In this document: positions 1-8,700 of the stretch, piece by piece
Layout: each line of letters starts with the position of its first letter
How positions within the stretch are numbered: the stretch's first letter is position 1
Source: an uncultured Tolumonas sp.
Lineage (GTDB): Bacteria > Pseudomonadota > Gammaproteobacteria > Enterobacterales > Aeromonadaceae
Assembly (NCBI RefSeq): GCF_963676665.1
Contig: NZ_OY781373.1
Coordinates: 310,001-374,000 of the forward strand
Direction of reading: 5' to 3'
Length of the DNA: 64,000 bases
Notes under the pieces: model-generated
Told to the model about the DNA's origin: nothing
The model's input: the letters and a program-made list of their open reading frames with translations, nothing else
Database searches by the model: none
Position numbers and translations under genes: made by a program

Positions 1-283
1 AATGTTGGTGCGTTCCGGGAAATTGCAATTACAGTCGTTAACGTCGCTAAAACCAACGCCGTTATTGCCAGAAAAATCAGCGGTTAACTATTACCGGCAT
101 GGGGTGAAACTGGTACTGCAAGGGCGCTATACGGATATCTATGCCTATCTGCATGCGCTGGAAGGGTTACCACAGCATTTTTACTGGCAAACGTTGCACT
201 ATCAAGTGGGGTTATACCCACAGGGTACGGTGGAAGTGATCTTATACACATTGGGTGACAGTAAGGAGTTTATCCGTGGTTGA
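1..283 (+). CDS. mshJ: MSHA biogenesis protein MshJ, C-terminal fragment (5' end outside window)
   Basis: This is the last ~93 residues of a protein whose start lies before the window. MshJ is the PilO-like inner-membrane protein of the MSHA type IV pilus assembly platform. The visible part resembles the C-terminal ferredoxin-like domain of PilO/MshJ proteins (a stretch with LQGRYTDIYAYLHALEGLP), but the identification rests mainly on position directly before mshK-mshL-mshM-mshN-mshE. Its stop codon overlaps the start of mshK. The N-terminal membrane anchor cannot be assessed. Confidence 0.75.
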   Translation, partial: MLVRSGKLQLQSLTSLKPTPLLPEKSAVNYYRHGVKLVLQGRYTDIYAYLHALEGLPQHFYWQTLHYQVGLYPQGTVEVILYTLGDSKEFIRG

Positions 284-620
284 GTTAGTGTCACGGTATT
301 CATTACTGCGTTGTGTTCTGCTGCTCGTCTTGTTGAGTGGCATAGTCCGAGCTGATGAATTACCCGATCCTACGCAGCCGTTAACGACGGCTTCGGCGGC
401 TAATTCGACGCAGACAACAGCCAGTCAGTTACCCGTATTACAAAGCATTATTTATGGCCCTAAGCAACGTAAAGCGGTGCTGGATGGGCATGCTTGTCAT
501 GAAGGAACGCGAGTTGGGCGTTATCGTGTACAGGCAATCTATGCTGATCGCGTAGTGGTGGAGGCTGATGGAGTTCGGCACACACTGCGCTTATTTTCTC
601 ATAAAGTCAGGTATGAATAA
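276..620 (+). CDS. mshK: MSHA biogenesis protein MshK
   Basis: Small exported protein of the MSHA assembly system, analogous in position to PilP-type pilotin/alignment proteins. I chose the GTG at 276 because an AAGGAG ribosome site lies at 263-268, seven bases upstream; the frame is open back to a GTG at 255 but that start has no such site. The product (114 aa) begins with a hydrophobic signal segment (about residues 6-22) ending near IVRADELPDPTQP, the typical MshK/PilP start of the mature protein (DPTQP). The rest is a compact domain with LQSIIYGPKQRKAVLDG. It overlaps the end of mshJ and is followed three bases later by mshL. Confidence 0.8.
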   Translation: MVELVSRYSLLRCVLLLVLLSGIVRADELPDPTQPLTTASAANSTQTTASQLPVLQSIIYGPKQRKAVLDGHACHEGTRVGRYRVQAIYADRVVVEADGVRHTLRLFSHKVRYE

Positions 621-623
621 CGG

Positions 624-2282
624 ATGCTGAAATTAACATCGTTGACATTGGCACTGCTGCTGGCCGGATGCGTGAGCTATAACCATCCTGAGCCAAAAGA
701 GGCAAAGCAGACTTTACGCCAGGTGCAACAAGAACAAACCGCATTACAAGTGCCGGATGAAGTTCAGGCTGAACTTGCGCCCTCGGCTTTTCCGACCACG
801 GCTTCTGCGCCAGTCGTCAATGAGCGGCGTTTCCGCGTGTCGGCCAAGGAAGTTTCAGCCCCGGAATTTTTTGCGTCATTAATGCAAGATGATCGCTACA
901 GCGTGGCTGTGCATCCGGGTGTCAGCGGTTTGATCACGCTGGATCTGCGGGAAGTGACGCTACCGGAAGTGTTACAAACCGTGGCTGAGATGTATGGTTT
1001 TGATATTCGCCGGGTCGGTAACATTTATCATGTTTACCCTGCTGAGCTGAAAACGGAAACCTTCAGCGTAAACTATCTGATGATGACCCGCGACGGACAG
1101 TCCCGCACAGCGGTGAATACCGGTGCCATTTCCCAGTCGAAAAATAATGGTTCTACTTCAACCGGTTCCAGCGGTAGTAGTAACAACACCAACAATAACA
1201 GTTCCGGTACAAATAATAGTTCCTCGACCAACGGCACCCAGATCGATACCGATACTCGCTCTGATCTGTGGGCCGAGCTGCAAAAAGCGTTGGTGGGTTT
1301 GATTGGCAGTGGCGAAGGCCGTGTCGTTGTAGTTAACCCACAGGCGGGGTTGGTGACGATCAAAGCCATGCCAAGTGAACTCAAAGCCGTGCGAGAATTT
1401 TTACAAACTTCCGAACAGCATCTGAAACGTCAGGTCATTCTGGAAACCAAAATTCTGGAAGTAAAACTGAGCGAAGGTTATGAGCAGGGTGTGCAGTGGG
1501 ATAAATTTAATATCTGGAATGGTAAGGCGCTGATTACCGGATCATCGCAAGTCACCATGCCGACGACCAGTAATACTATCGCCACGGCATTAGGCGGTGG
1601 TGCCAGTTTTACCTTGTCGGAAGGGAACTTCAATACTGTCGTGAATCTGCTAAAAACGCAGGGTGATGTAAATACGTTGTCCAGCCCGCGTGTGACGGCG
1701 ACTAATAATCAAAAAGCGGTGATTAAAGTGGGTAACGATGAATATTTCGTCACTGGAATTTCATCAACCACCCAGTCGAGCACTACCAGTTCTTCGACTA
1801 CGCCAGATATTGAACTGACGCCGTTTTTCTCTGGTATCGCGCTGGATGTCACCCCGCAAATTGATGATGACAATAACGTATTGTTACATGTGCATCCATC
1901 CGTCATTGATATCACCGAACAAGAAAAGAAAATCGATTTGAGCGGGCTCAACGGTAGCTCCTCGGCGACCAACAGTACAGTTACCTTACCGATGGCGTTT
2001 AGCAATATTCGTGAGTCCGATACCGTGGTGCAGGCAAAATCTGGTGACATCATTGTTATTGGTGGACTGATGCGTACCAACAAAGAACAACAAGTGAGCA
2101 AGGTGCCTTGGTTGGGTGATTTACCGGGCGTGGGTGAGCTGTTTACCAATAAAAAAGATGTCACCAGCAAAACAGAATTGGTGATCATGCTGAAACCCCA
2201 AGTGGTAAATGCGGATACTTGGCAACAACAGTTACAACGTTCCGAGCAATTGCTGGAAAAATGGTATCCAACCCAGAGGTAA
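624..2282 (+). CDS. mshL: MSHA outer-membrane secretin MshL
   Basis: Secretin through which the MSHA pilus crosses the outer membrane; 552 aa. The N-terminus is a lipoprotein signal with lipobox LLAGC (Cys16). An N-terminal secretin/STN-type domain occupies about residues 70-150, then comes a low-complexity Ser/Asn/Thr/Gly linker (about 165-205), an N-domain with VVVNPQAGLVTIKAMPSEL, and the C-terminal secretin beta-domain (about 260-540), including VNTLSSPRVTATNNQKAVIKVG and IVIGGLMR...VPWLGDLPGVGELF, the classic secretin signature. The last residues contain KTELVIMLKPQVV. It lies in a tight operon between mshK and mshM. Confidence 0.93.
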   Translation: MLKLTSLTLALLLAGCVSYNHPEPKEAKQTLRQVQQEQTALQVPDEVQAELAPSAFPTTASAPVVNERRFRVSAKEVSAPEFFASLMQDDRYSVAVHPGVSGLITLDLREVTLPEVLQTVAEMYGFDIRRVGNIYHVYPAELKTETFSVNYLMMTRDGQSRTAVNTGAISQSKNNGSTSTGSSGSSNNTNNNSSGTNNSSSTNGTQIDTDTRSDLWAELQKALVGLIGSGEGRVVVVNPQAGLVTIKAMPSELKAVREFLQTSEQHLKRQVILETKILEVKLSEGYEQGVQWDKFNIWNGKALITGSSQVTMPTTSNTIATALGGGASFTLSEGNFNTVVNLLKTQGDVNTLSSPRVTATNNQKAVIKVGNDEYFVTGISSTTQSSTTSSSTTPDIELTPFFSGIALDVTPQIDDDNNVLLHVHPSVIDITEQEKKIDLSGLNGSSSATNSTVTLPMAFSNIRESDTVVQAKSGDIIVIGGLMRTNKEQQVSKVPWLGDLPGVGELFTNKKDVTSKTELVIMLKPQVVNADTWQQQLQRSEQLLEKWYPTQR

Positions 2283-2285
2283 TCC

Positions 2286-3173
2286 GTGTATCAGACGCAC
2301 TTTGGTTTGACTGAAACGCCATTTGGTTTAACACCAAATACCGGTTTTTATTATGGTTTACCACCGCATGAAGAGGCATTACAGGTGTTGCGGGTGGCGT
2401 TAACCAGCGGTGAAGGCTTTATCAAAGTTACTGGTGAGGTTGGCACCGGTAAGACTCTCTTATTGCGTAAATTTCTTAATGAATTGCCGGAAAATTACCA
2501 GGCGGCTTATCTGCCCAACCCCTGCCTAGAAGCTGAAGAGTTACGGCAAGCATTAGCCACAGAACTGGGTTTGGCGCCTGGTGCCGATACATTGAGTCTG
2601 ACCGATGCGATTCATCATCGATTGGTCGAATTACGTCAGCAAGGTAAACAGATCGTGTTATTGCTGGATGAAGCGCAGGCTTTATCTGACAAGGCGCTGG
2701 AAGCAATCCGCCTGTTTGGGAATCTGGAAACTGAATCGAGCAAACTGCTGCAAGTGATTTTATTTGGTCAACCTGAGTTAGACCAGCGACTGGCACAAGC
2801 TCATTTACGCCAGTTGCGGCAGCGCATCTCATTTTCTTATCGTCTACGCCCGCTATTGCCAGCCGAAACTAGCGCTTATCTGGCCTACCGGTTGCAAGTT
2901 TCCGGCTATCGGGGCCTGCCACTCTTCAGTGGATTAACTGCTCGCCTGTTATGGCAATCCAGTCGTGGAATTCCTCGTTTGATCAATATTTTAGCACACA
3001 AATGTCTGATGCAGGCGTATGGCCGGCATCAGGTCCGGATCCGCTTGCGTGATGTATTTCGTGCCGCTCAGGATACAGAAGATGCTTCGCCACCGGTGGC
3101 CTGGTTAGGCTGGGGGGCGGTGCTGATTTTAGCCGGGGTCGTGTTAGCAGGAATAGGGAGCCGGTTAGTATGA
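2286..3173 (+). CDS. mshM: MSHA biogenesis ATPase MshM (ExeA/GspA-like)
   Basis: AAA ATPase of the ExeA/GspA type, thought to help the secretin assemble through the cell wall; 295 aa. The start is GTG at 2286, three bases after the mshL stop. The N-terminal YxxHFGLTETPFGLTPN motif is typical of this family. Walker A is GEVGTGKT at residues 50-57, and Walker B is IVLLLDEAQ with Asp128/Glu129. There is a C-terminal transmembrane segment at about 272-292, so the ATPase domain is cytoplasmic and membrane-anchored at its C-end. It overlaps the start of mshN by four bases. Confidence 0.92.
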   Translation: MYQTHFGLTETPFGLTPNTGFYYGLPPHEEALQVLRVALTSGEGFIKVTGEVGTGKTLLLRKFLNELPENYQAAYLPNPCLEAEELRQALATELGLAPGADTLSLTDAIHHRLVELRQQGKQIVLLLDEAQALSDKALEAIRLFGNLETESSKLLQVILFGQPELDQRLAQAHLRQLRQRISFSYRLRPLLPAETSAYLAYRLQVSGYRGLPLFSGLTARLLWQSSRGIPRLINILAHKCLMQAYGRHQVRIRLRDVFRAAQDTEDASPPVAWLGWGAVLILAGVVLAGIGSRLV

Positions 3174-4315
3174 GTCTGATTAACCGCATGCTGAAAGATC
3201 TGGATGCACAGCCAGCGAAAGCGGATATCGCGCCGATTTATCGCCCCTCCACGCGGCGTCTGCCGGGATGGTATTGGTGGATTTTATTATTATTGCCGCT
3301 GTCATTATGGTTGTGGTGGCAGCCGTTGCAGCAACGCTTACATCCTGTTGCGAGCACCACAAAAAAACTGTCCACAGAGTCGGCACCAGCAACGGCGGTG
3401 ATTTCATCGATTGTACCGCAGGCTACTACTCCATCCGCTACTGTTGCGGTAACTGCACGCCCTGCCAGCGCGGCGGTACCAGTGGTTATTGCCGAACCGG
3501 TAGAAAAAGCGCCGGAAACGACGATTGTAAAAAAATCAGTAACACCACAAACCGCAACGGGTCAGCAGAAATCAAAAAATACCCAACAAGCGATCGCCAA
3601 GCCGGAACAGGAAACGGCACCGGTAGAACCCAATCCAGTGGAGACTGCGGAAAGCAGTGAGCAGTCGGCGATTTATGCTGAAGAGCCAACGGCAGAAGCT
3701 GAACCATTGGGCGAGATGCATGTTGAAGAACAAAAACTCTCTCCCGGCGAGATAGCGGCACTTGAGCGGCGTAAATATCAGCAAGCGATTGCACGCCGAG
3801 ATAATGTGGCAGCACAACAGGCACTGTTACAAGTACTGGCGAATGATCCGTTGGACTATAACAGCCGCAAACAACTGGCAGCCTTGTATTATGGTGAAAA
3901 TCAATTAAGCGCCGCGCGGGATGTGTTGCAGCAAGGTATTACGTTGATGCCGACCAATGCCGATCTGCGTTTACTGGCAGCCAGAGTGGCGCAGGCCATG
4001 GGTGATAAACAGGCCGCATTGCAATCACTGGTTGCCATTTCACCTACGGTTGCCAATAACCTCGATTTTTATGCTATGCGTGCCGCTTTGGCACAACAGT
4101 TGGGGCAAACTTCAGAAGCGGGTTATTCCTATCTGGCGTTGACCCGAACACAGCCCAATATTGGTCGTTGGTGGCTGGGCTTAGCCATCAGTCAAGACCA
4201 ACGAGGTCTGCTGAATGACGCCAAACAAGCCTATCGTCGCGCCTTGCTGGATAACCAGCTGAGTGCAGCTTCCCGCCGGTTTGCCCAACAACGCATTCAA
4301 CATCTGGAGCCGTGA
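3170..4315 (+). CDS. mshN: MSHA biogenesis protein MshN, TPR-containing
   Basis: Inner-membrane protein with a periplasmic TPR domain; 381 aa. It starts MSLINRMLKDLDAQ, the conserved MshN/GspB-type cytoplasmic N-terminus. One transmembrane segment (about residues 33-50) is followed by a long Ala/Pro/Thr/Glu-rich linker (about 55-190), and then a helical TPR domain (about 200-380) with repeats such as NPLDYNSRKQLAALYYGENQLSAARDVLQQ. Together with MshM it resembles the GspA-GspB pair that places secretins. It overlaps mshM by ATGA and ends one base before mshE. Confidence 0.88.
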   Translation: MSLINRMLKDLDAQPAKADIAPIYRPSTRRLPGWYWWILLLLPLSLWLWWQPLQQRLHPVASTTKKLSTESAPATAVISSIVPQATTPSATVAVTARPASAAVPVVIAEPVEKAPETTIVKKSVTPQTATGQQKSKNTQQAIAKPEQETAPVEPNPVETAESSEQSAIYAEEPTAEAEPLGEMHVEEQKLSPGEIAALERRKYQQAIARRDNVAAQQALLQVLANDPLDYNSRKQLAALYYGENQLSAARDVLQQGITLMPTNADLRLLAARVAQAMGDKQAALQSLVAISPTVANNLDFYAMRAALAQQLGQTSEAGYSYLALTRTQPNIGRWWLGLAISQDQRGLLNDAKQAYRRALLDNQLSAASRRFAQQRIQHLEP

Positions 4316-4316
4316 T

Positions 4317-6023
4317 ATGACGCAACCTCGTTTACGTATGCGGCTTGGTGACCTGTTAGTGGCTGAACGTATTATCAGTGCGGAACAGCTAGAACTGGCG
4401 TTGCAGCAGCAAAAACAGCATGGCCGGAAATTGGGTGCCACGCTGATTGAGCTGGATTTCATCGGTGAAGAACAACTGCTGATGTTCTTAGCACAGCAGC
4501 TGGATATTCCTTTTTTCGACCTGACGAAACTGACTATTCAGCCGCAGGCTGTGCAGTTGATCCCGGAAGCCTATGCGCGCCGTTATCGTGCGTTAGCGGT
4601 GCATATGACCGCCGAGTCGGTGACGGTTGCACTCTCAGATCCCGCTGATTTGGCGGCGTTAGATGTCTTGGCACAACGGATACAACCGCGGCAGATTAAA
4701 CTGGCGGTGGCACGCGAAAGTCAGTTGCTGGAGTTTTTCGATAAACTCTACCGGCGTACCCGCGAAATCGAAACCTTTGCCGAACAGCTGCATAACGAGT
4801 TTGAATCTTCAGCGCTGGATTTTGGTCCGGTAGATGCGATCACGAATGAAAGTGATGCCACGGTCGTCAAGTTGCTGCGTTCCTTATTTGAAGATGCGGT
4901 ACAAATGCGGGCCTCCGATATTCACATTGAGCCGGACGAAAAAGTACTGCGTATCCGTCAGCGTATCGATGGCACATTGCAGGAAAACGTACTGAATGAA
5001 ACGCGTATTGCGCAGGCGTTAGTCTTGCGTCTGAAGCTGGTCGCCGGTTTGGATATTTCCGAAAAACGTCTGCCACAAGATGGCCGGTTTAATATCAAAG
5101 TGCGCGGCCATGATATTGATGTCCGTATGTCGACCATGCCGGTACAACATGGTGAATCGGTCGTTATGCGTCTGCTGGATCAATCAGCTGGATTACTGAC
5201 GCTGGAACAAACCGGTATGCCACCGGATATCCTGACCCGATTTCGCCAGCAATTACAACGTCCGCACGGTATGATCTTGGTTACTGGCCCGACCGGTAGT
5301 GGTAAAACCACCACGCTGTATGGTGCTTTGTCAGAGCTGAATTTACCCGGTAGCAAAATTATCACCGTGGAAGATCCGGTGGAATATCGGTTACCGCGTA
5401 TTAATCAGGTGCAAGTTAATCCCAAAATTGGGCTGACTTTTTCGGCGGTGTTACGTGCCACCTTGCGGCAAGATCCCGATATCCTGCTGGTGGGGGAAAT
5501 GCGGGATGATGAAACTGTCGAAATTGGTCTGCGCGGTGCACTAACCGGCCATTTAGTGTTAAGTACGCTGCATACTAATGATGCCATTACCAGCGCATTA
5601 CGTCTGATCGACATGAAAGCGCCCGGTTATCTGGTGGCCAGTGGTTTACGCGCGATTGTCGCGCAACGCTTAGTGCGGCGGGTTTGTCATAAATGTGCAC
5701 AACCTTATCAGCCCGACGATGGCGAGCACAGTTGGCTGGAGCACTTATCTGGTGTTAACACCCGCTTGATGCAATTTAAAAAGGGTTCTGGTTGTCACAA
5801 CTGTAACTTCACCGGTTATCAAGGGCGGATCGGCGTGTATGAGTTATTAGAACTTGATCTGCCGATGATGGATGCCTTGCGCAGTAATGACGCCGAAAGT
5901 TTTGCCCGTGCTGCGCGGGAAAGTAAACACTACCGGCCATTAGTGAATGTCGCACTGGATTATGCCGGGCAGGGGATCACCTCATTAGATGAAGTATTAC
6001 GTCTTGCTGAAGTGGTGATCTAA
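4317..6023 (+). CDS. mshE: MSHA pilus extension ATPase MshE
   Basis: PilB/GspE-type hexameric ATPase that powers pilus extension; 568 aa from ATG at 4317, one base after the mshN stop. The frame is open 18 codons further upstream, but those lie inside mshN. The N-terminal domain has the two-part MshEN signature: RLGDLLV (9-15) with LELALQQQ, then KLGATLI (39-45). In characterised MshE proteins this motif binds c-di-GMP. Walker A is GPTGSGKTT (324-332), followed by the Asp box and a Walker B ILLVGEMRDDET segment. A tetracysteine zinc site (CHKC and CHNC) lies near residues 455-500. Confidence 0.95.
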   Translation: MTQPRLRMRLGDLLVAERIISAEQLELALQQQKQHGRKLGATLIELDFIGEEQLLMFLAQQLDIPFFDLTKLTIQPQAVQLIPEAYARRYRALAVHMTAESVTVALSDPADLAALDVLAQRIQPRQIKLAVARESQLLEFFDKLYRRTREIETFAEQLHNEFESSALDFGPVDAITNESDATVVKLLRSLFEDAVQMRASDIHIEPDEKVLRIRQRIDGTLQENVLNETRIAQALVLRLKLVAGLDISEKRLPQDGRFNIKVRGHDIDVRMSTMPVQHGESVVMRLLDQSAGLLTLEQTGMPPDILTRFRQQLQRPHGMILVTGPTGSGKTTTLYGALSELNLPGSKIITVEDPVEYRLPRINQVQVNPKIGLTFSAVLRATLRQDPDILLVGEMRDDETVEIGLRGALTGHLVLSTLHTNDAITSALRLIDMKAPGYLVASGLRAIVAQRLVRRVCHKCAQPYQPDDGEHSWLEHLSGVNTRLMQFKKGSGCHNCNFTGYQGRIGVYELLELDLPMMDALRSNDAESFARAARESKHYRPLVNVALDYAGQGITSLDEVLRLAEVVI

Positions 6024-6025
6024 AC

Positions 6026-7252
6026 ATGCCGCATTACCACTTTAAAGGGCGTGATAATCAGGGCAATGCCGTCAGTGGTGAGCTTGACGGTGTCAACGAA
6101 ATGGCCGTCGCGGAACAACTGATGCGGCGCGGCATCATGCCCACCGCACTGACCGAGCAGAAAGCAAAATCCGCCGGTATCACGCTGAACTGGTCGTTGG
6201 CTTTCTCTAAACGGATCACGCTGGAAGAGCTGGTGATGTTCACGCGTCAGATGTACGCGCTGACAAAAGCGGGCATTCCTATTCTGCGTGCCATTCACGG
6301 GTTGGAAGAAAATGCGCGGGGCGATGCTTTACGTCGCGCATTAGCAACTCTAAAAGAAGATTTAGGTAACGGTAAACCAATTTCGGTATCCATGCAGACA
6401 CACCCTGATGTGTTCAGCAGCCTGTTTGTGGCCATCATTCATGTCGGCGAAAACACCGGTAAGCTGGAAGAGGCTTTTTTACAGCTCACTCGCTATTTTG
6501 AGCTGGAAATGGAAACCCGCAAACGTATTAAAACAGCACTACGCTATCCGGGTTTTGTCCTGATCGCATTAGCGATCGCCATGACCGTACTGAACATTTT
6601 TGTTATTCCGACCTTTGCCAATATCTTTGCCCGCTTTGGTGCCGAATTGCCGTGGGCAACTAAAATATTACTGGCGACATCGCATTTTTTTGTCAGTTAT
6701 TGGCCAGCTTTGCTCGCCGGAACCGGATTGACGGTGTTTGCTGTGCGCCGCTGGTTAAAAACTGCAACCGGCATGATGTTTTGGCATCGTCACCAACTGC
6801 GTTTGCCCATCGTCGGTTCGATATTGAAACGGGCGTTAATGGCGCGCTTTTGTCGTAGTTTTGCAATGATGTTACGTTCCGGCATTCCGATCAATCAGGC
6901 GCTGAGTATGGTGGCTGATGCGGTCGATAACGTCTATATCGGTCAGCATGTACGTGAAATGCGCAGCGGTGTCGAGCGTGGTGAAAGCTTATTGCGTATT
7001 ACGACCAATAGCCATTTATTCACTGGGTTGGTGATCCAAATGATCGCGGTCGGTGAAGAAACCGGCATGGTCGATCAGATGATTCAGGAGGCGGCGGAAT
7101 ATTATGAGCGGGAAGTGGACTACGATTTAAAAACACTGACCGCGAAAATTGAACCGATCTTGATCGTGATAGTGGCCATTATGGTGCTGATCCTGGCGTT
7201 GGGCATCTTCACCCCGATGTGGGATATGATGCGCGTATTTAAAGGAAAATAA
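6026..7252 (+). CDS. mshG: MSHA inner-membrane platform protein MshG (PilC/GspF-like)
   Basis: Polytopic inner-membrane platform protein (GspF/PilC family), 408 aa, the partner through which MshE adds pilin subunits. It has two tandem GspF domains (about 65-190 and 265-390), each with the motif pattern FTRQM..L..AGIPILRAI and FCRSFAMMLRSGIPINQALSMV. Three hydrophobic membrane segments are visible near 165-190, 215-235 and 375-395. The start ATG at 6026 is two bases after the mshE stop. Length and domain layout are normal for the family. Confidence 0.94.
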   Translation: MPHYHFKGRDNQGNAVSGELDGVNEMAVAEQLMRRGIMPTALTEQKAKSAGITLNWSLAFSKRITLEELVMFTRQMYALTKAGIPILRAIHGLEENARGDALRRALATLKEDLGNGKPISVSMQTHPDVFSSLFVAIIHVGENTGKLEEAFLQLTRYFELEMETRKRIKTALRYPGFVLIALAIAMTVLNIFVIPTFANIFARFGAELPWATKILLATSHFFVSYWPALLAGTGLTVFAVRRWLKTATGMMFWHRHQLRLPIVGSILKRALMARFCRSFAMMLRSGIPINQALSMVADAVDNVYIGQHVREMRSGVERGESLLRITTNSHLFTGLVIQMIAVGEETGMVDQMIQEAAEYYEREVDYDLKTLTAKIEPILIVIVAIMVLILALGIFTPMWDMMRVFKGK

Positions 7253-7699
7253 ATGACTCTATCGGACAATGCTGAATCGCAAATGTTAGCTTTGTTCCGA
7301 ATGCTGGTGGTTGTGGTGGTGATCGGCGTGTTGGCGGCCAGCTTGCTGTATTTTGCGAATCAACGTCAGCAAGATGCAGCAGAGGTCGCATTGAAACTTC
7401 GCGCACAGTTATGGCATGAGCGATTGCCACTGCTTCAGCAACAATGGCGGATGCAACACAAACCAGCCAATTGGACAATAGAAGGTTACCAACTGCAAAT
7501 GCAGTCATCTGGTTGGCCGCTGATTAAAACAAAGGACGATTGTCGGATTTTATGGAAAGTGTTGTTGGCGGAAGAACCAAAACCGTTAATACAGAATATC
7601 ATTCGACAAGCGCATGGTTGTCATTATGAAACGGAAACAGCCCTGTTGAATTATGATTTCCAACAACAATTAGTGCAGTTTTCTGCGATTGGGAATTAA
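7253..7699 (+). CDS. mshF: MSHA biogenesis protein MshF
   Basis: Small (148 aa) protein of the MSHA cluster with one N-terminal membrane segment (about residues 14-33, MLVVVVVIGVLAASLLYF) and a hydrophilic, Gln-rich remainder containing two cysteines. It directly abuts mshG and occupies the mshF position between mshG and the pilin genes. It lacks a prepilin G-FTLIE cleavage site, so it is not itself a pilin. Molecular function is not established; naming rests on position and general architecture. Confidence 0.75.
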   Translation: MTLSDNAESQMLALFRMLVVVVVIGVLAASLLYFANQRQQDAAEVALKLRAQLWHERLPLLQQQWRMQHKPANWTIEGYQLQMQSSGWPLIKTKDDCRILWKVLLAEEPKPLIQNIIRQAHGCHYETETALLNYDFQQQLVQFSAIGN

Positions 7700-7824
7700 A
7701 TTTGCACATGCTTACTTGTGTAATGATTTACGCATAAGATACAGTCAATTAAGATTGAATCAGGCCTGCATCACACTCCGCTGGCAAGATGAAATAACCA
7801 ACAACTTTATAGATAGGAACAAGT
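7700..7824 (+). promoter_or_regulatory. Probable pilin promoter/leader gap
   Basis: This 125-base AT-rich gap is the only real break inside the MSHA operon and precedes the highly expressed pilin gene. That is where a separate pilin promoter sits in other MSHA clusters. A TAAGAT box near 7734-7739 could be a -10, but I see no convincing -35 and no good sigma-54 pair, so the exact promoter is not assigned. There is no hairpin strong enough to call a terminator after mshF. Confidence 0.35.
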
Positions 7825-8301
7825 ATGAAACGTAGTGCAGGTTTTACGCTGATTGAGCTGATTATTGTTATTGTGATTCTGGGTATTTTGGCGGTGACTG
7901 CTGCGCCGAGATTTATCAATTTGCAAAATGACGCTCGTACATCCACTGTAAATGGATTAAGTGGAGCAGTTAAAGCGGCTGCGTCAATGGTTTATTCCAA
8001 AGCCATTATTGCTGGGCAAGATAAGGTTTCACCGGGTGAAGTATCCATTAACGGATCTGACGTTACCTTGGCGTTTGGATACCCTAGTGCTCTTGCTGCC
8101 GGGATTGGTGCTGTAATTGATGTAAATCAAAACTCAACAAATGATTGGGATGTAACCACCACCTCTACTACCCCGAAAACATATGTATTAACACCGCATG
8201 ACTATTCAGCTCCATCGGGAACATCTTGTAATGTTACCTATACAGAAGCTCAATCAGCAACTACACCTCCAACTGTTGTTGCGAATGTAGGCGGCTGTTA
8301 A
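7825..8301 (+). CDS. mshA: MSHA pilin (MshA/MshB-type prepilin)
   Basis: Type IV pilin precursor, 158 aa, with leader MKRSAG cut before F by the prepilin peptidase (G-FTLIELIIVIVILGILAV, with Glu5 of the mature protein conserved). The C-terminal domain has a Cys pair (TSCNVTY near residue 132 and a terminal GGC), giving the usual D-loop disulfide. It is the only pilin gene between mshF and mshC, where better-known MSHA clusters have mshB then mshA. I therefore call it the major pilin, but MshB cannot be excluded by eye. Confidence 0.82.
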   Translation: MKRSAGFTLIELIIVIVILGILAVTAAPRFINLQNDARTSTVNGLSGAVKAAASMVYSKAIIAGQDKVSPGEVSINGSDVTLAFGYPSALAAGIGAVIDVNQNSTNDWDVTTTSTTPKTYVLTPHDYSAPSGTSCNVTYTEAQSATTPPTVVANVGGC

Positions 8302-8313
8302 TTTGATACACCT

Positions 8314-8700
8314 ATGACCAACTATCGGGGTTTCACACTGATTGAACTCATACTGGTCATAATCTTAATCGGGGTGCTGGCAGTAACTGCCGCACCCCGT
8401 TTTTTTACCGCGTCCGGTTATGATCAGGTTGCCGCTCGTGATCAGCTGATCCAGCTATTACGCCAAGCGCAGCTACAAACCATGAACAACAGTGCCGAAT
8501 GTCAGGTTGTTCATTTCGGCAATAACCAATCTTGGATCCCTGCAAACACGGCCCAATGTTCAGTGCTGACTAGCAATGAACAATTACTTTCCTTTGATGT
8601 CTGGGGGCGACCAGCGACATCGGTGACCAATGTGACACTGACTGGCGAAACCACAATGAAGGTTTGTATTGAAGCCGAAGGTTACATTCATGCGTGTTAG
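8314..8700 (+). CDS. mshC: MSHA minor pilin MshC
   Basis: Minor prepilin, 128 aa, with a short leader MTNYRG and G-FTLIELILVIILIGVLAVTAAPRFF, nearly the same N-terminal helix as the pilin upstream. The C-terminal half is small and has Cys residues (ECQV, QCSV, VCIEA, HAC). MshC is a structural minor pilin thought to help start pilus assembly. It lies 12 bases after the pilin gene, and its last codons overlap the start of mshD. Confidence 0.85.
   Translation: MTNYRGFTLIELILVIILIGVLAVTAAPRFFTASGYDQVAARDQLIQLLRQAQLQTMNNSAECQVVHFGNNQSWIPANTAQCSVLTSNEQLLSFDVWGRPATSVTNVTLTGETTMKVCIEAEGYIHAC

Noticed and set aside
3268-3660. Open frame of 130 aa inside mshN
   Set aside because: Shifted-frame shadow of mshN; Cys- and Gly-rich product without family features, and mshN itself is clear.
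7700-7824. Sigma-54 promoter before the pilin gene
   Set aside because: CTGGCAAG is present but no GC element at the right distance, so the -24/-12 pair is not met.
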